Assembly: GCA_017561265.1 (NCBI GenBank)
Contig: JAFZDJ010000077.1
Span: 1-39,147, forward strand
Length of the DNA stretch: 39,147 bases
Direction of reading: 5' to 3'
DNA from: Bacteroidales bacterium
GTDB taxonomy: Bacteria; Bacteroidota; Bacteroidia; Bacteroidales; UBA932
Position numbers and translations under genes: made by a program. Numbering within the stretch: the first letter of the stretch is position 1; each line of letters starts with the position of its first letter. Shown in pieces: positions 38,806-39,147 of the stretch. The notes beneath the pieces are model-generated. The model had not been told where the DNA came from. It was given only the letters and a program-made list of their open reading frames with translations, and did no database searches.

Positions 38806-39147
38806 TTACTCTTCATCCTCCAATTGTTTCTCGATATCCTCAATCTGTGGCAATGCTGACGCAACGTCTTCGAAAAGTTTTTCAGTTTCATATTGAGCAA
38901 TTCCAAGTGGCTGAGTTATTCCTCGAAGGGCAAAGCGAGCTTTCTTGTCGCTTTTTGTACGGCATAGCAGTAAGCCAATGGTGGGCCTGTCTTCCGGAGC
39001 CTTGACATATTCATCTACTGCTGAAATATAGAAATTCAGTTTGCTGACAAATTCAGGGATAAATTCCACGGCTTTCAGTTCAATCACTACATAACAATGT
39101 AACTGGAGATGGTACATCAATAAGTCAATATAGTAATCGTCCCCATC
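38806..39147 (-). CDS. DUF1016 / YhcG-type PD-(D/E)xK nuclease (5' end beyond the window)
   Basis: The frame is open to the right edge, showing the last 113 residues. The stretch GDDYYIDLLMYHL followed by CYVVIELK is the PD-(D/E)xK core of the DUF1016 (YhcG) nuclease domain, with the aspartate in IDLL and the E-x-K in IELK. It continues KLNFYISAVDEYV, PTIGLLLCRTKSD and the C-terminal RGITQPLGIAQYE, all family-typical. It ends in an acidic tail (EKQLEDEE). Members often sit among type I R-M genes, and their precise role is unsettled. Its 5' part, with the usual N-terminal domain, is outside. It is upstream of the half hsdS on the same strand, 35 bases away. Confidence 0.88.
   Translation of the reverse strand, partial: DGDDYYIDLLMYHLQLHCYVVIELKAVEFIPEFVSKLNFYISAVDEYVKAPEDRPTIGLLLCRTKSDKKARFALRGITQPLGIAQYETEKLFEDVASALPQIEDIEKQLEDEE

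Noticed and set aside
34350..39147. Duplicate of the tRNA-Phe 3' end as an island attachment site
   Set aside because: No second copy of the TTCGATTCCCGG-type segment was found up to the right edge.
37031..39147. Reading the half hsdS as a decayed pseudogene
   Set aside because: The N-terminal domain is intact with start codon, and it ends exactly at a repeat shared in frame with hsdS, which decay would not produce.
1..39147. CRISPR arrays, insertion sequences, prophage genes, rRNA
   Set aside because: No regularly spaced repeats, transposase, integrase, phage structural genes or rRNA sequence were seen.

Overview
The window is a chromosomal segment of a Bacteroidales bacterium (phylum Bacteroidota). 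The family cannot be fixed from sequence alone. Several things point there: promoter boxes fit the Bacteroidota -7 consensus TAnnTTTG rather than sigma70; a complete TTTG-N19-TACCTTTG promoter precedes the tRNA gene; the par locus has the order parA-parB-DUF5683-LysM transglycosylase; secreted proteins have signal peptides ending in AQ; and there is a TPR-membrane-HTH regulator typical of the group. Most of the window (about 1-34.3 kb) is dense housekeeping and envelope sequence with tight operons.

Layout: 1-1.5 kb holds the tail of one outer-membrane-type protein and two small predicted beta-barrel proteins. At 1.7-2.6 kb is a serine hydrolase. From 9.2 to 2.6 kb a leftward operon encodes an MsbA-like ABC exporter, a VanZ-like membrane protein, a large secreted amidase split by a golvesin-type domain, and a CyuA-type cysteine desulfidase. 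At 9.3-10.3 kb is a secreted M28-fold protein that appears to have lost catalytic residues. From 10.4 to 17.1 kb a rightward gene run encodes a TPR protein, two HAD phosphatases, a WalJ-type metallohydrolase and a GH3 beta-glucosidase lipoprotein. At 17.0-19.2 kb are a TPR/HTH regulator and a small secreted protein, both leftward. At 19.6-21.4 kb are dut and murF. From 24.3 to 21.4 kb a leftward operon carries hpt, adk, obg and a PAP2 phosphatase. At 24.4-26.2 kb is a helix-hairpin-helix/beta-barrel protein. From 30.8 to 26.2 kb is the parAB operon with DUF5683 and a LysM lytic transglycosylase. At 30.9-34.1 kb are a diacylglycerol-kinase-family enzyme and priA.

The accessory part starts just past tRNA-Phe (34277-34349) and its terminator. 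It is a type I restriction-modification locus: hsdM, a PIN-like nuclease candidate between hsdM and hsdS, a full-length hsdS, a convergent half-length hsdS encoding only a first target-recognition domain, and a DUF1016/YhcG PD-(D/E)xK nuclease cut by the right edge. From the second gene on, the DNA is visibly more AT-rich than the backbone.

The most interesting observation is that hsdS and the half gene carry an inverted repeat at exactly the codons where the half gene ends: 17 bp identical, 25 bp with two mismatches. Inversion between the copies would move the second half of hsdS, in frame, onto the other recognition domain and leave the first domain with the same short tail the half gene has now. 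This reads as a two-state DNA-specificity switch combined with two extra nucleases, one of them (the PIN-like protein) not a standard part of a type I system. No recombinase and no hsdR is visible in the window, so both would have to lie further right or elsewhere.
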